This document shows, piece after piece, positions 22,270-33,103 of a stretch of 64,000 bases of DNA. The notes beneath the pieces are model-generated. The model was not told the DNA's origin. It ran no database searches and was given only the letters and a program-made list of their open reading frames with translations. Location: positions 11,804,565-11,868,564 of the forward strand of contig CM035151.1 of assembly GCA_020205615.1 (NCBI GenBank), written 5' to 3'. The number at the start of each line of letters is the position of its first letter. The first letter of the stretch is position 1. The translations under genes were made by a program, and so were the position numbers. The stretch comes from Panax quinquefolius (lineage: Eukaryota; Streptophyta; Magnoliopsida; Apiales; Araliaceae).

Positions 22270-22345
22270 AGCACCACTACACATAATAGCTGCTTACTAA
22301 AAAAAAGAAAAAAAAGAAGCACCGCTACACATAGTAGCGGCCTAC
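22270..22345 (+). repeat. E2 target site: short tandem duplication
   Basis: agcaccactacacataatag (22270) recurs as agcaccgctacacatagtag (22317), with an A/G-rich stretch between. The first five bases are E2's target-site repeat. The minus strand upstream of 2839 ends '…aaagaaaagaagcac', the same kind of A-rich run that precedes the second copy, which supports that end as the other flank of E2. Confidence 0.6.
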
Positions 22346-23394
22346 CTTGCCTTTACCCAATTTATTTGTTTGTCTCAATTTATATTATTAAATAATTTTA
22401 TTATCATTAATAATATTAACTAACTAATATTAATATTAAAAATAATATTAACTAGCTAATATTTTTTTGTCCCACTTTTAAAATAAATATTATTACAAAA
22501 ATATTATCTTAAACTTTTAAATTAAATAGTATTACAAAATTATTAGTTAGTTAATAATATTATTTTGTAATAATGAGACAAATTTCTTGCCATAAATATT
22601 ATTACAAAATTTTTGTAATAATAAAATAAATGTTTGGCATAGGAACATGCCATTTAAGAAATAATTTTTTTAATAAAAAACCCACTTAATTTGTCGAAAA
22701 GTGTCAAAAATGATTAAAGTTCTAAGTATCATTATTAGTTTTTATAAATAAAAACAATTAATTAATTAATAAATAGTGATTTAAGGAGTTGGAGGAGAAA
22801 GGAATCAATTATAAAATTAATTTTATTTTGAATGTTGCTTCCCATTCCAAACACATCCCAAGGATAATCTATTCCGGTAACCTTGTTATGTATTTTTGTG
22901 TTGATGCTGCATGTGCAGAAACGGAGAGCTAATTTTTATGGACTCCATACGCTCAATTCCATTTCTCTTTCTTTCTCGTTTTTTAAAATAAATTTATAAA
23001 CTTACCATTTACAATACAAAACAAGTGTAAGTTTATAATTGACTTATCAAGTAAGTTTTAAATATAATATATTTGAATAATATTTTAGTTAGTTCTAAAT
23101 CAATAGTCTCAGTTCTAAATAATAATTATTATTATTATTATTATTGTTCAATTTTTAGTGACAATTGGTACAATGTATATTTAATGATAAATGTCTATTA
23201 AAATTTTGTGAGAAAACTTAATTTTTGAGTTATTGAGTGAACTTTAGAAATACCAAAATTTATGACTAAGAAGGTAAGAAAATAAAAAAATCTTTTCAAC
23301 TACCAAGTCACCAAACATAAATTGTTGAGTTGACTCGGAATCAACTAAAATGATTCGTTATTGCGGTGGTCTTAATTATTTCAGAAATGGTTAG
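22346..23394. other. Unique AT-rich intergenic DNA
   Basis: Contains runs of TATT/AATA, a short ATT microsatellite at about 23110-23145 and palindromic AT patches ('ttagttagttaataatatta' type). No reading frame or RNA gene seen. Confidence 0.6.
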
Positions 23395-23518
23395 CATGAA
23401 GTTTATTTTTGGATAAGTTGGTCAATTGGCTAATAGATTGATGACACGCAAGCGACGCTCTATGTGTGTCAGCATTTTATTGACCAATTGATCAATTTAC
23501 TAAAAAATATACTTCATG
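23395..23518. repeat. 124-bp inverted-repeat element (MITE-like)
   Basis: The left arm catgaagtttatttttgg… ggtcaattggctaat pairs with the right arm attgaccaattgatc… aatatacttcatg. The centre also pairs (gatgacac / gtgtgtcag). The whole could fold into one long hairpin. No convincing target-site repeat seen. Confidence 0.5.
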
Positions 23519-24030
23519 ATAACCGGATCCAGTTCTAAGATATAAGGAAACAAAATATTAAAAATAGAGATTCTCAAGTATAAAGTGAGAGGAGGAGAGA
23601 GAAAGAAGGGGTGCACCGTGCACACACATGAATTGGTCCTTGTTGATGGACAAGCCTCGTCCAGGGTTTTAAATTGAGGATGGATCACCGGTCGAATCAA
23701 AAAAACTGACCTTGTTCACTCAACGGTCCGATTTGGACCACTAAACCACTTTTGCTTAAAAACCGTTTAGAACCGGTGAACCGTCGGTTGAATCGGTTGA
23801 CCCAAGAATCAATCGATGGCCTTCACGGGTTTGGCCTTGAGCCTCTCCTAAAAGATTAAAAAAAAAAAAAATTACGGATTTTATTTTATTTTAGTAATTT
23901 AGTTGAGACTTTGTTTGGTATTTTACATATTTTTGCATTCATTTAATCAAACACTTGAACTTGTGGTGAATTTCGGAATTTGAATGTATCTTAGAGATGT
24001 TTAGTTTTTTTTTTGTAGATAAATTGATTA

Positions 24031-25722
24031 TGTAAGACCCCAAATTATTAATAAATGAAATTTATTTTCCTCATTTATTATTTTAAAATAGTAATTATTG
24101 ATTTGATTAATGTGGATAGTTATGGGTAAAATCGTAAATATTTTGAATAAGCAAGTGGTTATAAAATATTCATTATTATTGGGAAATATTCGTTTGGTCG
24201 TGGAATATTAAATCTTGTCGGGAATATTCGATGCGGCTGCCATGCAAATCTTTATGGGCCCCATAACACGATTGGATGACTTAAAACGATAAATATAAGT
24301 AGTTTATAAATAACTGGCGTAGTTATTCTTTATTATCTTGTTGGAATACCCGGTGGTTAAAACACACTAATACTGGCGTTGTTGAGAAGATGGCACGGAT
24401 ATTGCACCAATTATTGATTCTTACGTAAGAAGGCACTACTCAATAATTGTTACGAGAATTACTATTCGATTATTTTATTTTATTGATTCAATAATTCACG
24501 ATTGATATTTTATATTACTTGTTGTTTCAATAAATTGTCATTACATAGTATTTTCCATTATCGAACAATAATTCATATTATCCGAATAATATTATTGGAT
24601 AACATTATTGGCAATGTCTAGAAAGTTACATCTCAAGGAGAGGTTTGGTCACCTAATCAGGCGCCAAGATGAGGAGAAATTCTTATTGGAAAGCCCTTTT
24701 CACAGGAGCATTCTATTGCAAGATCTTGTGATTCTCAGTAATATTATTTGCGAATAATTAATTATTGATTTATATATGATGAGAAAATATTAATTTTATG
24801 TGGATATAGATGGAGAAAAATTTTAAAATGACAATTGTTGAAAATTAATATTTTATCTTTTTTTTGATAAAATAATTCATTTAAATATATTATTTTAATA
24901 ATATATTAATCGGTGATATTTTTATAATGAATGTGGGATATATGAGTATATGAGGAGGAAGAGTATTTTTGTGGCATTAAATGATTAACACATGTTTTGT
25001 GTGTAAATGGACCCCATTTCTTGACCGAAATTTGATTATAAAATTTATAAAATCGCTTGGTTTATGGATTTCGGTCAATTTCATTTAGAATTTGGAAAAA
25101 CTTTCTCTTTTTGCAAAGTTGTAGAGAATTGAATTTCCTATAAAATTCGCGAGATTCAATTTTCCGATAAAAGGGCTATTTATTATGAATTATTGAAGTT
25201 CAAGCTCCAAAATAATTGATTTTTGGAAGTTTAAAATAATTTAAATAAGAAAAACGTTTTTTTGTGTTTGGTGGGAATCTTTAACACATGCTAAGTTGCT
25301 TGAATTCAGATGATTCTAAGTGGGCGAGACAAATTAACATAAATATTATTATTATATTAAATTTTCTACTTTGGTGTTCTAAGCATTTTCCTATAAATAG
25401 GGTGCTTGGGTTAGAATTGAAAATCACACCGTAAACTCAAGTTTTCTCTCTATATTATCGAAATGTATTCTTGTGAGTATTTTGAGTATACTTTGAGTAT
25501 TGCTATACTGGTGCAAGTTCAAGTCATATTTATATCCTGTTTTTACTAGAAATCTTCGTCTTTCGAGGTAAGGGATGTTATTTATTAGAAAATGATATTA
25601 TTTCTTTAATATAATTATCTTTGAAATATTGATTGGAACTTTTATCAAATTTAGAACTTTTTTCATGTCAAGGTTACTTATTCATGAGTTACTTATTCAC
25701 GAAGTTACTATTCATGAGTTCT
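24031..25722 (+). repeat. Outer family B LTR, 5' part
   Basis: Starts tgtaagaccccaaattatt at 24031 after the flank gatta. Contains the conserved U3 block (24612-24735), a TATA box (tataaatag, 25392-25400) and the start of the 'ttactattcatgag' repeats, where it is cut at 25722. Its partner flank is ggtta after 38725 (one mismatch). Confidence 0.8.
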
Positions 25723-26794
25723 TGCGACGCCCCAAAATAGGTCCATTCCATCCAACCCATTCCGAAGTCGCCAAATACATGGTATGTAAATAACTACAAC
25801 TTTATTATTACAACATATAAACTGTGAGTTTAAATACGTATATTGTCATCTAGATAATATCCACACGCAAATAAATCCCCATCATAATTATTGATACATT
25901 ATTTTACAAAAAATGGTGAGGACTACTAAACAACTCTCTGTAACCTTCATTCAATACCCCGATTAGTACTTCGCTACATTCTTCGCCCCGAGAAGAAAAT
26001 GGAATAAAAAGAAAAGGGTGAGCTCAACTAGCCCAAGAAAGAATATTATGACTAAGATAATATACAACAAATTATCGTTAGTCTCCAACAGGAAAAATCT
26101 AATAGAATACAATAGATAATCGCTTTTAAATCAATCTTCGCAATGAAATAATAATTCATTAGAAGAGTTAAGTAGAGAATGCAAACTACTATCTTCTATA
26201 TATGAATTTAAAAGTTCATCGTCGATATTTTATCCTCAGTAACATCAATCAACATATATCTGAATCAAATATTCATCTTTTACACTACAGGCCAAAGATA
26301 TTCATCATTAGTCATGTGAATCTAAACACTGCTTCATCTTTGCACTACGGCCAAAGATATTAATCGATCATGTGTTCATCTCAACACTGCTCATCTTCGC
26401 ACTACGGGCCAAAGATATTCATCAAGAAATCATTCATTTTGACTACAGCCAAAAGATATTCAATAATATCTTCATTTAGGATCGAGGATGATGAATAATA
26501 TTTTAAAGGAAACGAATCCAGTGAAACAAAAGAACAAATATTAAGGATTCGTATTTTAAACAATCCAAGTTCAAAAATACTTCGTAAGTAATCAGAGTGG
26601 AGTAAAATTCAAGAATGATCAAAACATGGATACAATCAAAGCTAGTATCCATAATAGACATTTTGGACGAAAAGGAAAATTTAATTTTTCTGTGAATAGT
26701 GTCGTATACGTGAATAGTGCCGTATACGTGAAAAGTAACTCCGACACCAAAAGATAGAAATTTCATAAAAAATATCATCATGCTTCGTGAATAG
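25723..26794 (-). repeat. Family B LTR, 3' part, minus orientation
   Basis: Begins tgcgacgccccaaaatagg (the LTR terminus on the minus strand) and continues through the gatgaat/aaagatattc repeats (26255-26470) to the 'tattcacg' repeats, where E3 starts at 26795. Its 5' part lies at 35717-37407. Confidence 0.8.
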
Positions 26795-28594
26795 TGTAAG
26801 ACCCCAACTTATTATTAATGAAATTTAATTTTCTCTATTTATTATTTTAAAATAGTAAGGGTTGATTTGATTAATGTGGATAGTTATGGGTAAAATACGC
26901 AAATATTTCAAAATAAGCAAGTGGTTATAAAATATTCATTGTTGTTTGAGAGTATTAGTTTGGTCGTGGAATATTCTTTACTGCACGGGGAATATTAAAT
27001 GCGACGGTCTTGATTTTGTGGGCCCCATAACTTGAAAGCGATTAGATGAAGAAAACGCACAAATATAAGTGGTTTAAAAATAACTACGTAGTTATTCATC
27101 AATTAATCTTGTTAAAATACTAAATTGGTTAAAACACAAGAAAGCACCAGTATTGCACCAATTATTGATTCTTACGTAAAAGGCGTGCTTAATAATGGTT
27201 ACGATAATTCTTTGCTCAAATATATATTATCGGCGTATTCTTATTGTTTTTGTTTGGACCAGATTGTGTGCGTAGGAAATTTGATTATATATATTATTAT
27301 TATATTAAATTTTTTTGCTTTGGTGTTCTAAGCATTTTCCTATAAATAGGTGCTTAGGTTAGAATTGAAAATCACACCGAAATCAAGTTTTCTCTCTATA
27401 TTATCGGCGTATTCTTGTGAGTATTTTGAGTATACTTTGAGTATTGCTATACATAATCTGCAAGTTCAAGTCATAGCCTATATCCCAGTGTTTCAACTAA
27501 AAGTCTTGTCTTTGTGAGGTAAGGGATATTATTTTTTTCGTAATGATATTATTTCTTCAATATCATTATCTTTGAAATATTGATCTAAAGTTTTTATCAA
27601 ATTTGGAACTTTTGGTGTTCTGAGTTACTATTCACGATATCGACACCATTCACGAATCTGACACTATTCATCAAAAAATTAAAAATTTTCTTTTCGTCCA
27701 AAATATCTTTTTCTAGATACTAGCTTTGATTGTATCCATGTTTTGTTCATTCTTGAATTTTACACCACTATGATTATTTTTTGAGGTATTTTGGGCGTGG
27801 ATAAAACAAAGTACGAATCCTTAATCCTTAATCCTTATCATTTTGTTTCCTTTGGATTCGTTTCTTTAAAAATATTTTTCATCATCCTCGATCTTAAATG
27901 ATGATATTATGGAATATCTTTGGCACAGTGATGCAAAGATGAATGATTTCGATGAATATCTTTGGCCCGTAGTGCAAAGATGAACAGTGTTTAGATGAAC
28001 ATGACTAATCGATGAATATCTTTGGCACAGTGAGTGCAAAGATGAATATTTGATTCCGATATATTTTGATTGATGTTACAGGATAAAAGATAGACGATGA
28101 ACTTTTAAATTCATACATAGAAGATAGTAGTTTGCATTCTCTACTTAACTCTTCTAATGAATTATTATTTTCATTGCTGTAATATTGATTTAAAAACTTG
28201 TTGTCTATCAGTATTCTATTAGATTTTTCCTGTTGAAGACTAATGATAATTTGTTGTATATTATCTTAGTCATAATATTCTTTCTTGGGCTAGTTGAGCT
28301 CACCCTTTTCCTTTTTGTTCCATTTTTCTTCTCGTGAGGCGAGAATATAGCAAAATGCAAGTCTGGGTATGGAATGAAGGTTCTAGAGAGAGTTGTTTAG
28401 TAGTCCTCACCATTTTGTAAAATAATGTATCAATAAATGTGATGAGGATTTATTTGAGTATAGATATTGTGCTGAAGATAATATTTGTATTCAAACTCAC
28501 GCTTTCTTGTTGTAATAATAAAGTTGTAGTTGTTTACGTACCATGTATTGACAACTTCGTAATGGGTGATGTATACCTATTTTGGGGCGTCACA
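26795..28594 (+). repeat. E3 5' LTR, with a ~0.8-kb internal deletion
   Basis: Starts tgtaagaccccaacttatt and ends ggggcgtcaca (28594). 1.8 kb against 2.6 kb for the 3' LTR. Sequence jumps near 27220-27260 from 'gataattctttgctcaaa' to 'tttggaccaga', which in the 3' LTR are ~0.8 kb apart (33515 and 34348). The conserved U3 block is thereby lost. Confidence 0.8.
27341..27349 (+). promoter_or_regulatory. E3 5' LTR TATA box
   Basis: tataaatag after cattttcc, followed 50-70 bases later by the pyrimidine-rich gttttctctctatatt shared by all family B and C LTRs. The copy in the 3' LTR is at 34437-34445. Confidence 0.65.
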
Positions 28595-28612
28595 ACATAT
28601 CGAGCTTAGGGA
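28595..28612 (+). other. E3 primer-binding site (damaged) and leader start
   Basis: acatatcgagcttaggg follows the LTR end directly. Compared with E6 (tttggtatcgagcttaggg) the 'ttggt' is reduced. The leader to 28765 continues 'gatatgatctcc…gagatcggg…ggagagacgag'. Confidence 0.65.
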
Positions 28613-28765
28613 TATGATCTCCAAGCGGAGATCGGGGAATAGAACTAGGATGGGAGAGACGAGTAAATCCTTCGCCATCTGTGTCCTACCTAAGCTTATT
28701 TGTTAGTTGGTCGATATATAGGGATATTATGTGATATATTGATTTCCTTAATTAACCCTTGTTTT

Positions 28766-29580
28766 ATGATAGTATTTGAGAATGTCGATGAGAATATTAA
28801 CAATGGAAATGAGACCTTGGACGCTCAGTACTCACCAACGAGGAGAACGTGCCTCGGTCGGCAATTTTCCTCCCGTGAACAACACCAACGAGTGCAGATG
28901 ATGAACGAGGGGATGTTTAGAAGCTTTTTGCGCTTCATGCAAAATCGGATTTAGGAGACTCGTGTTCAAAATACGAGGAGAAATGATAACAATTCACGGG
29001 TTGTCATAGCCAAGCGAGCCTCAAAGAGTTGGGACCACCAGAATTTAAGGAAAGCGGATCCGATCACGGCGGAAACATGGGTCAAGCAAATTACCAAGAT
29101 ATTCGATGTCTTGGGATGCGTGGAGAACAGAAGGTTCCATTCGCCACCTTTATGTTCCATGGCAAGACAGATTACTCGGTGAGTCTCATGCGTGAAGCGT
29201 ACCCATCCAACGCACTCAAAGCGTGTCTCCTCGGGAGACATTTCAGAAACTATTTAATGACAAATACTTTCACGAAAGTGTTACGTCATTATGAAGGAAG
29301 TGGAGTTCATCGATTAGAACAAAACAACAATGACGGTGTCTCAAAGACGAGGCAAAGTTTGCGAGTTATCCGGTTTTCACACCTCATTTGGTGGAGAATG
29401 AGGAACGATGACGTGGATGTTTCGAGAGGTTTGAAACCCAAAGATACGACAATATCTCATTTCTCATAAATTTTCTCTCTATTCGGATGTTGTTAACAGG
29501 CTCAATTGTTAGAATCGAGATAATGAGTATGTTCAACCGAGGGACCATAACCGTGGATCATACCGGAGATAGCGATCAAT
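28766..29580 (+). pseudogene. E3 gag, zinc knuckles deleted
   Basis: ATG 28766 opens MIVFENVDENINNGNETLD, then runs 63 codons to a stop. The capsid domain continues in other frames: 'EQKVPFATFMFHGK' (~29125-29165) and 'HRLEQNNND' (~29305). After the Gly/Asn-rich linker ('GNHSGGNHGHEN', ~29630) the sequence goes straight to the protease region. The CCHC knuckles present in E1 and E2 are absent. Confidence 0.8.
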
Positions 29581-29585
29581 GAATA

Positions 29586-30184
29586 ATGATAACCAAATGG
29601 AGAAAAGAAACGGACAACAAAAATGGTAACCACTCTGGTGGTAATCATGGCCATGAAAATCTACAAGCGAAAAAGTTAAAGTCAACGATTAGGAAGAGCG
29701 TTTGTTGTGATCGTCAAAATGCGAGGAACCCAAACGAGGTGATCACCGGTAAGCTATTTATAAATTCTTGCAAAGTTTATACCTTACTTGATACCGGTCT
29801 TACCCATTCATTTATCTCTCCTACATGTGCTCAACGTTTAAACTTGACTCGGGAGAAATTAGACTTTGATCTATCTCGTGGAAACTCCGTTAGGAGAAAC
29901 TTTCATCACATCCACCGCTTATAAATCTTGTTTGATTCAAGTTGGCACCATCACCTTTTATTGACCTTATCTCTTTAAAAATACTTGCTTTTGATGTGAT
30001 TTTAGGGATTGATTGGTTAACTACTCATCATGCCAAATTGATTATTTTCGTAAGGTTGTTAGTTTTCATATTCCTAACCAACCTCATTTATGCAATTCAA
30101 GCTACTAAACCATTAAAATCAATCACCATCATATCTAATCATAAAGCTATTCGTTTATTGAAAAAGCGGATGTCGCTTTCTTAG
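29586..30184 (+). pseudogene. E3 aspartic protease
   Basis: An open run includes NEVITGKLFINSCKVYTLLD, then TGLTHSFISPTCAQRLNL. The catalytic DTG is intact; the following Ser/Ala position is Leu. A frameshift after 'DFDLS' scrambles ETPLGETF. A second run (29942-30184) gives 'LISLKILAFDVILGIDWLTT', then 'HHAKL'. Confidence 0.8.
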
Positions 30185-31560
30185 CCCATGTTATGGATTT
30201 GAATAAAGACACGCCAAATTTGAATAATATTCTGTTGTTATTGACTTTCCGGACGTATTTCTGAAGAACTTCCCGCCTTCCCCCCGTAACGTGAAGTTGA
30301 ATTCTTTATTGATCTTGAACTGATGCAAAAGCCCATTTCTAAAACCCCATATCGAATGGCTCTATTGAACTTCGTGGAGTTAAAGGTCCAACTACGAGAA
30401 TTGTTGGACATCGGTTTCATTCGTCCCCAAGACATCTCCTTGGGGTGCTCTTGTTTTATTCAGTAAAGAAGAAAGACGGGAGTATCGCGACTTTGTATTG
30501 ACTATCGGAATTGAACCATGTCACCATCAAGAATAGGTATCCTCTACCTCGTATTGATGACTTGTTTGATCGATTGCAAGGGCACAATTCTTTTCAAAAA
30601 TCGATCTTCGCTTACGGATATCATCAATTGAAGATTAATCGAGGATATTCCAAAGACGCCTTGAAACTCCAGGTATGGGCATTATGAATTCTTAGTCATG
30701 TCTTTCTGACTAACTAATGCTCCTGCGGCTTTCATGGATATGATGAACCGAGTATTCAAGGAATATTTGGATCAGTTCGTTGTTGTTTTTATTGATGACA
30801 TCCTCATATATTCCAAAAGTCGTGAAGATCATGAGCACTATTTGAAGCTGGTACTCCAAAGGCTTCGTGAAAACAAACTATATGCCAAATTGAAGAAATA
30901 TGAGTTCGGGCTTGAGGAAGTAGCATTCCTTGGGCATGTGGTGTCAAAACATGGAGTATCCGTGGACCCGACGAGATTGAAGCAATCTGAAAGTTGGGAG
31001 CAATCGAAGTCGGTGGCCAAAAGACGTAGCTTTACGGGTCTAAATTGGTTATTATCGGAGATTCGTGGAAGGGTTTTCTCGAATCGCTACCCCATTAACT
31101 CAAATAACTCGGAAGGATACAAAATTCGTTTGGAGCGAAGAATGCGAGAAAAGTTTCCAATAAGCTTAAGAGGAGACTTATTTCAAGACTGTTTCTAACA
31201 ATACCATCTGGTTTCGGATGGATTTGTTATCTACGCCGATGCTTCAGCAAAGGGTTAGGATGTGTTCTCATGCAACGTGGAAAGTCATAGCCTTTATGCC
31301 TCATGACAACTTAAAGAGTATGAGAGGAATTATCCTACTCATGATCTAGAGTTAGCGTTGATCGTTTTCGCTTAAAGATATGGAGGCACTATCTATATGG
31401 GGAGAAAGTGGAGATATATTCGGACCATAAAAGCCTTAAATATTTCTTCACTCAAAAAAACTCAACATCGCGGCAAATGACGTTGGCTCGAGCTATTGAA
31501 GACTACGACCACACTATTCAATACCATCCTGGTAAAGCGAACGTGGTAGGCGATCGTTGA
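30185..31560 (+). pseudogene. E3 reverse transcriptase and RNase H
   Basis: Linker with 'ELDAKAHF'-like sequence (~30310). RT motifs: [15 protein letters not shown] (~30539-30582), '[20 protein letters not shown]' then 'DILIYSK' (30737-30818) with both catalytic Asp, 'EEVAFLGHVVSKHGVSVDP' (~30915). 30734-31198 is the longest pol frame in E3 (154 codons). The RNase H core DASAKG lies at ~31240 and the closing GKANVV at ~31530. Confidence 0.85.
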
Positions 31561-31749
31561 GTAGAAGATCATATCATGAGGAATGAGTGCGATGATGTCA
31601 AGTATACGCGACAGAGCCAACTTTAATAGAAAAGTTAAGGTTGCTTTCAAGCCACCGAGCACGGAGCCGATCGATGAAGAAGAAAGTCTGAAGGAGCTAT
31701 TCCTAAGCGAGAATTGATGAAGAAGGAATACTTGAGTCCACTCTAGACT

Positions 31750-32889
31750 TTGTGTCCCTAACGACTCTGATTTGAAGTACAAAATTATGATGGAGGCACA
31801 CAATACACCATTTGTAATCCATCCTGGAAGTACTAAAATGTATCGTGATCTTCGACATACATTTTGGTGGAACAATATGAAAAGAGAGATTACAAAGTTT
31901 ATCTCGATGTGTTTAACTTGTCAACGTGTAATGGCGGAGCATCTAGTACCTAAGGGTCCGTTGCAACCACTTGAGATTCCGAAATGGAAGTGGGAACACA
32001 TTACCATGGATTTCAATTACGTTGTTCCTACGGTTTCTCAAGGCATCAATGCTATTTGGGTTATTGTTGATAGATTAACCAAGTCTGCTCATTTCTTGCC
32101 GATACGGAGACTTATTCCTTGAACGTCTTGCTAGTATATGCGTGAATGAGATTGTGAGGTTGCATGGCATGCTGTATCCATAGTTTCGGATCGTGACTCA
32201 AGATTCACTTCAAGATTTTGGGTTAGCTTGCAAAAAGCTATGGGCACGGATTTGCGATTTAGTTCGCATACCATCCCCAAACCGGACGGACAATCGAGAG
32301 GACTATTCAAACTCTTGAAGATCTATTAAGACTCGTGTCCTGAGACTTCAGGCGGTTAGGATAAGTATTTACCATTGGTGGAATTCTCCTACAACAACAG
32401 TTATCGCAAGTATATAGGTGTGGCTCCATTTGAAGCATTATATGGACGAAAGTGTCGCTCTCCAATATGTTGGGATGAGGTGGGTGAAGCAACATTGTTG
32501 GGACCCGAAGTTAGTACGTATGATTCCGAAAAGATCCAAATGATTCGACAACGATAAAAATGGCACATGATCGATCGAAAAAGAGTTATACTGGATCTTC
32601 ATCGAAAAGGACGTGGAATTTAGTATAGGGGATCATGTATTGTTGCGAGTTGCTCCATGGAAGGGAGTTACAAGATTTGGGAAGAGAGGAAAGCTCAATC
32701 CATGATTTGTTGGTCCATTTCAAATTCTTGACCGAAAGTAGGAAATGTAGCCTATAGACTCGCGTTACCTCCGAGTATGTCTCGTGTTCATAATGTGTTT
32801 CACATATCTCGTATTTAAGTAAATATGTGAAAGACCCGAACCACGTTATAGAGTTAGAACCCGGACGAGATAGCCAGAAGACTTAATGT
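31750..32889 (+). pseudogene. E3 integrase
   Basis: Zinc module: EAHNTPFVIHPGSTKMYRDL (His pair) and CLTCQRV (Cys pair), 31772-31935. Core: 'ITMDFNYVVPTVSQGINAIW', '[14 protein letters not shown]' (to 32095), then DRDSRFTS-like sequence (~32190). 'LVEFSYNNSYRKYIGVAPFE', then ALYGRKCRSPICWDEVGEA in 32375-32557. C-terminal GPF-type region ~32630-32880. The first catalytic Asp and the HHCC residues are visible; frames change repeatedly. Confidence 0.85.
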
Positions 32890-33093
32890 ATGAGGAGGTA
32901 CTGGTCAAGATTTTGGATAGGAAGGAGCATGTCCTACGCCATGAAAAGGTCATACCACAAGTTAAAGTTTTATGGAGGAATCATGCTTTATAGAGAAATG
33001 ACACGGGAATTGGAAGCGGAAATGAAAGCGAGGTATCCTCACTTTTCCAAACACCGAGCACGTGTCGTCGATTTCGAGGACGAAATTTCATAA
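32890..33093 (+). pseudogene. E3 pol C-terminal chromodomain-like tail
   Basis: 'VIPQVKVLWRNHA'-type sequence is frameshifted here; then MTRELEAEMKARYPHFSKHR followed by ARVVDFEDEIS and a stop. The tail ends 11 bases before the LTR. Confidence 0.75.
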
Positions 33094-33103
33094 GAAGGGA
33101 GGT
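33092..33103 (+). other. E3 polypurine tract
   Basis: aagaagggaggt, immediately followed by tgtaagaccccaactt, the 3' LTR start. Confidence 0.85.

Noticed and set aside
22270..22345. CACTA transposon end (cactacaca…)
   Set aside because: Only a few bases match and no partner inverted end with a 3-bp target repeat was found.
31462..31875. 137-codon frame on the minus strand
   Set aside because: Antisense shadow of E3 pol (RNase H to integrase zinc module on the plus strand).
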